Shown: in pieces, positions 6,294-6,400 of the stretch
Layout of the letters: each line of letters begins with the position of its first letter
Numbering within the stretch: the first letter of the stretch is position 1
From: CAZTPH01 sp031552655
GTDB taxonomy: Bacteria; Pseudomonadota; Gammaproteobacteria; UBA9339
DNA: 6,400 bases
Assembly (NCBI GenBank): GCA_031552655.1
Contig: JAVBML010000031.1
Coordinates: 1 to 6,400, forward strand
Direction of reading: 5' to 3'
The notes under the pieces: generated by a model
Databases searched by the model: none
What the model saw: the letters and a program-made list of their open reading frames with translations, nothing else
What the model was told of the DNA's origin: nothing
Position numbers and translations under genes: made by a program

Positions 6294-6347
6294 CTAGAAG
6301 TCCGAGGTAGGTGAGGGTTTTTAGTAGAGCAAAGCGAGTGCTAAAAA
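6269..6347. repeat. Two adjacent inverted repeats, possible dispersed intergenic element
   Basis: CTAGCC (6269-6274) and GGCTAG (6292-6297) form a 6-bp stem around 17 nt. TTTTTAGTA (6318-6326) and TGCTAAAAA (6339-6347) form a 9-bp stem with one T-G pair around a 12-nt loop. The DNA between and around them is purine-rich on the + strand with GAAG/GAGG-type words. The style resembles dispersed intergenic repeats, but only one copy is in the window, so repeat status is inference. No T tract follows either stem in a way that would make a terminator. Confidence 0.3.
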
Positions 6348-6400
6348 TCTATACTAAGCGTTAAGTCATAGTAGCGTATTCCAGCTGCGGGACGGCCGAG

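Noticed and set aside
1..6400. CRISPR array, tRNA, rRNA or transposase
   Set aside because: No regularly spaced repeats, cloverleaf-like segment, conserved rRNA stretch or transposase motif was found on either strand.

Overview
The window holds a conserved housekeeping block on the + strand (roughly 770-3680) flanked by poorly recognisable accessory DNA. The block is comM/yifB (AAA+ ATPase), then rplY/ctc (ribosomal protein bL25, CTC type) and pth (peptidyl-tRNA hydrolase). The bL25 gene and pth lie 15 nt apart and look co-transcribed. The DNA has moderate to low GC, with very AT-rich spacers, GTG and TTG starts, and Shine-Dalgarno-type ribosome binding sites. It is clearly bacterial. A two-domain bL25 next to pth is common in several Gram-negative-type phyla (PVC group, Proteobacteria, spirochaetes), so I do not assign a phylum. 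Broken-looking genes and large spacers would fit a host-associated or reducing genome, but that is inference.

Left edge (1-422): a + strand frame is open from base 1 to a TGA at 193-195. It reads as the C-terminus of a gene that starts outside the window. A weak 72-codon ORF follows. Then comes about 345 nt without a credible gene, rich in short inverted repeats and TAGATTA/TAATCTA words, leading into comM.

Centre (768-3678): comM, rplY and pth are intact. ComM belongs to the Mg-chelatase-like AAA+ family that drives branch migration during natural transformation. bL25 binds 5S rRNA. Pth recycles peptidyl-tRNA and here has His where E. coli Pth has Asn114.

Right part (3679-6400): convergent - strand genes. 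The largest encodes a 640-residue, highly charged, coiled-coil protein that I cannot assign to a family. Its frame stays open 35 codons upstream of the first usable start with no ATG/GTG/TTG. It also continues in the same frame for 30 protein-like codons after its TAA. Downstream on the same strand is a 74-residue basic small-protein ORF with its own good promoter-like elements, an AGGAG site and an ATG, but needing a -1 shift at an A7 run. Together these make the - strand block look like either a degenerating accessory locus or one relying on slippage or recoding. It is the most interesting part of the window.
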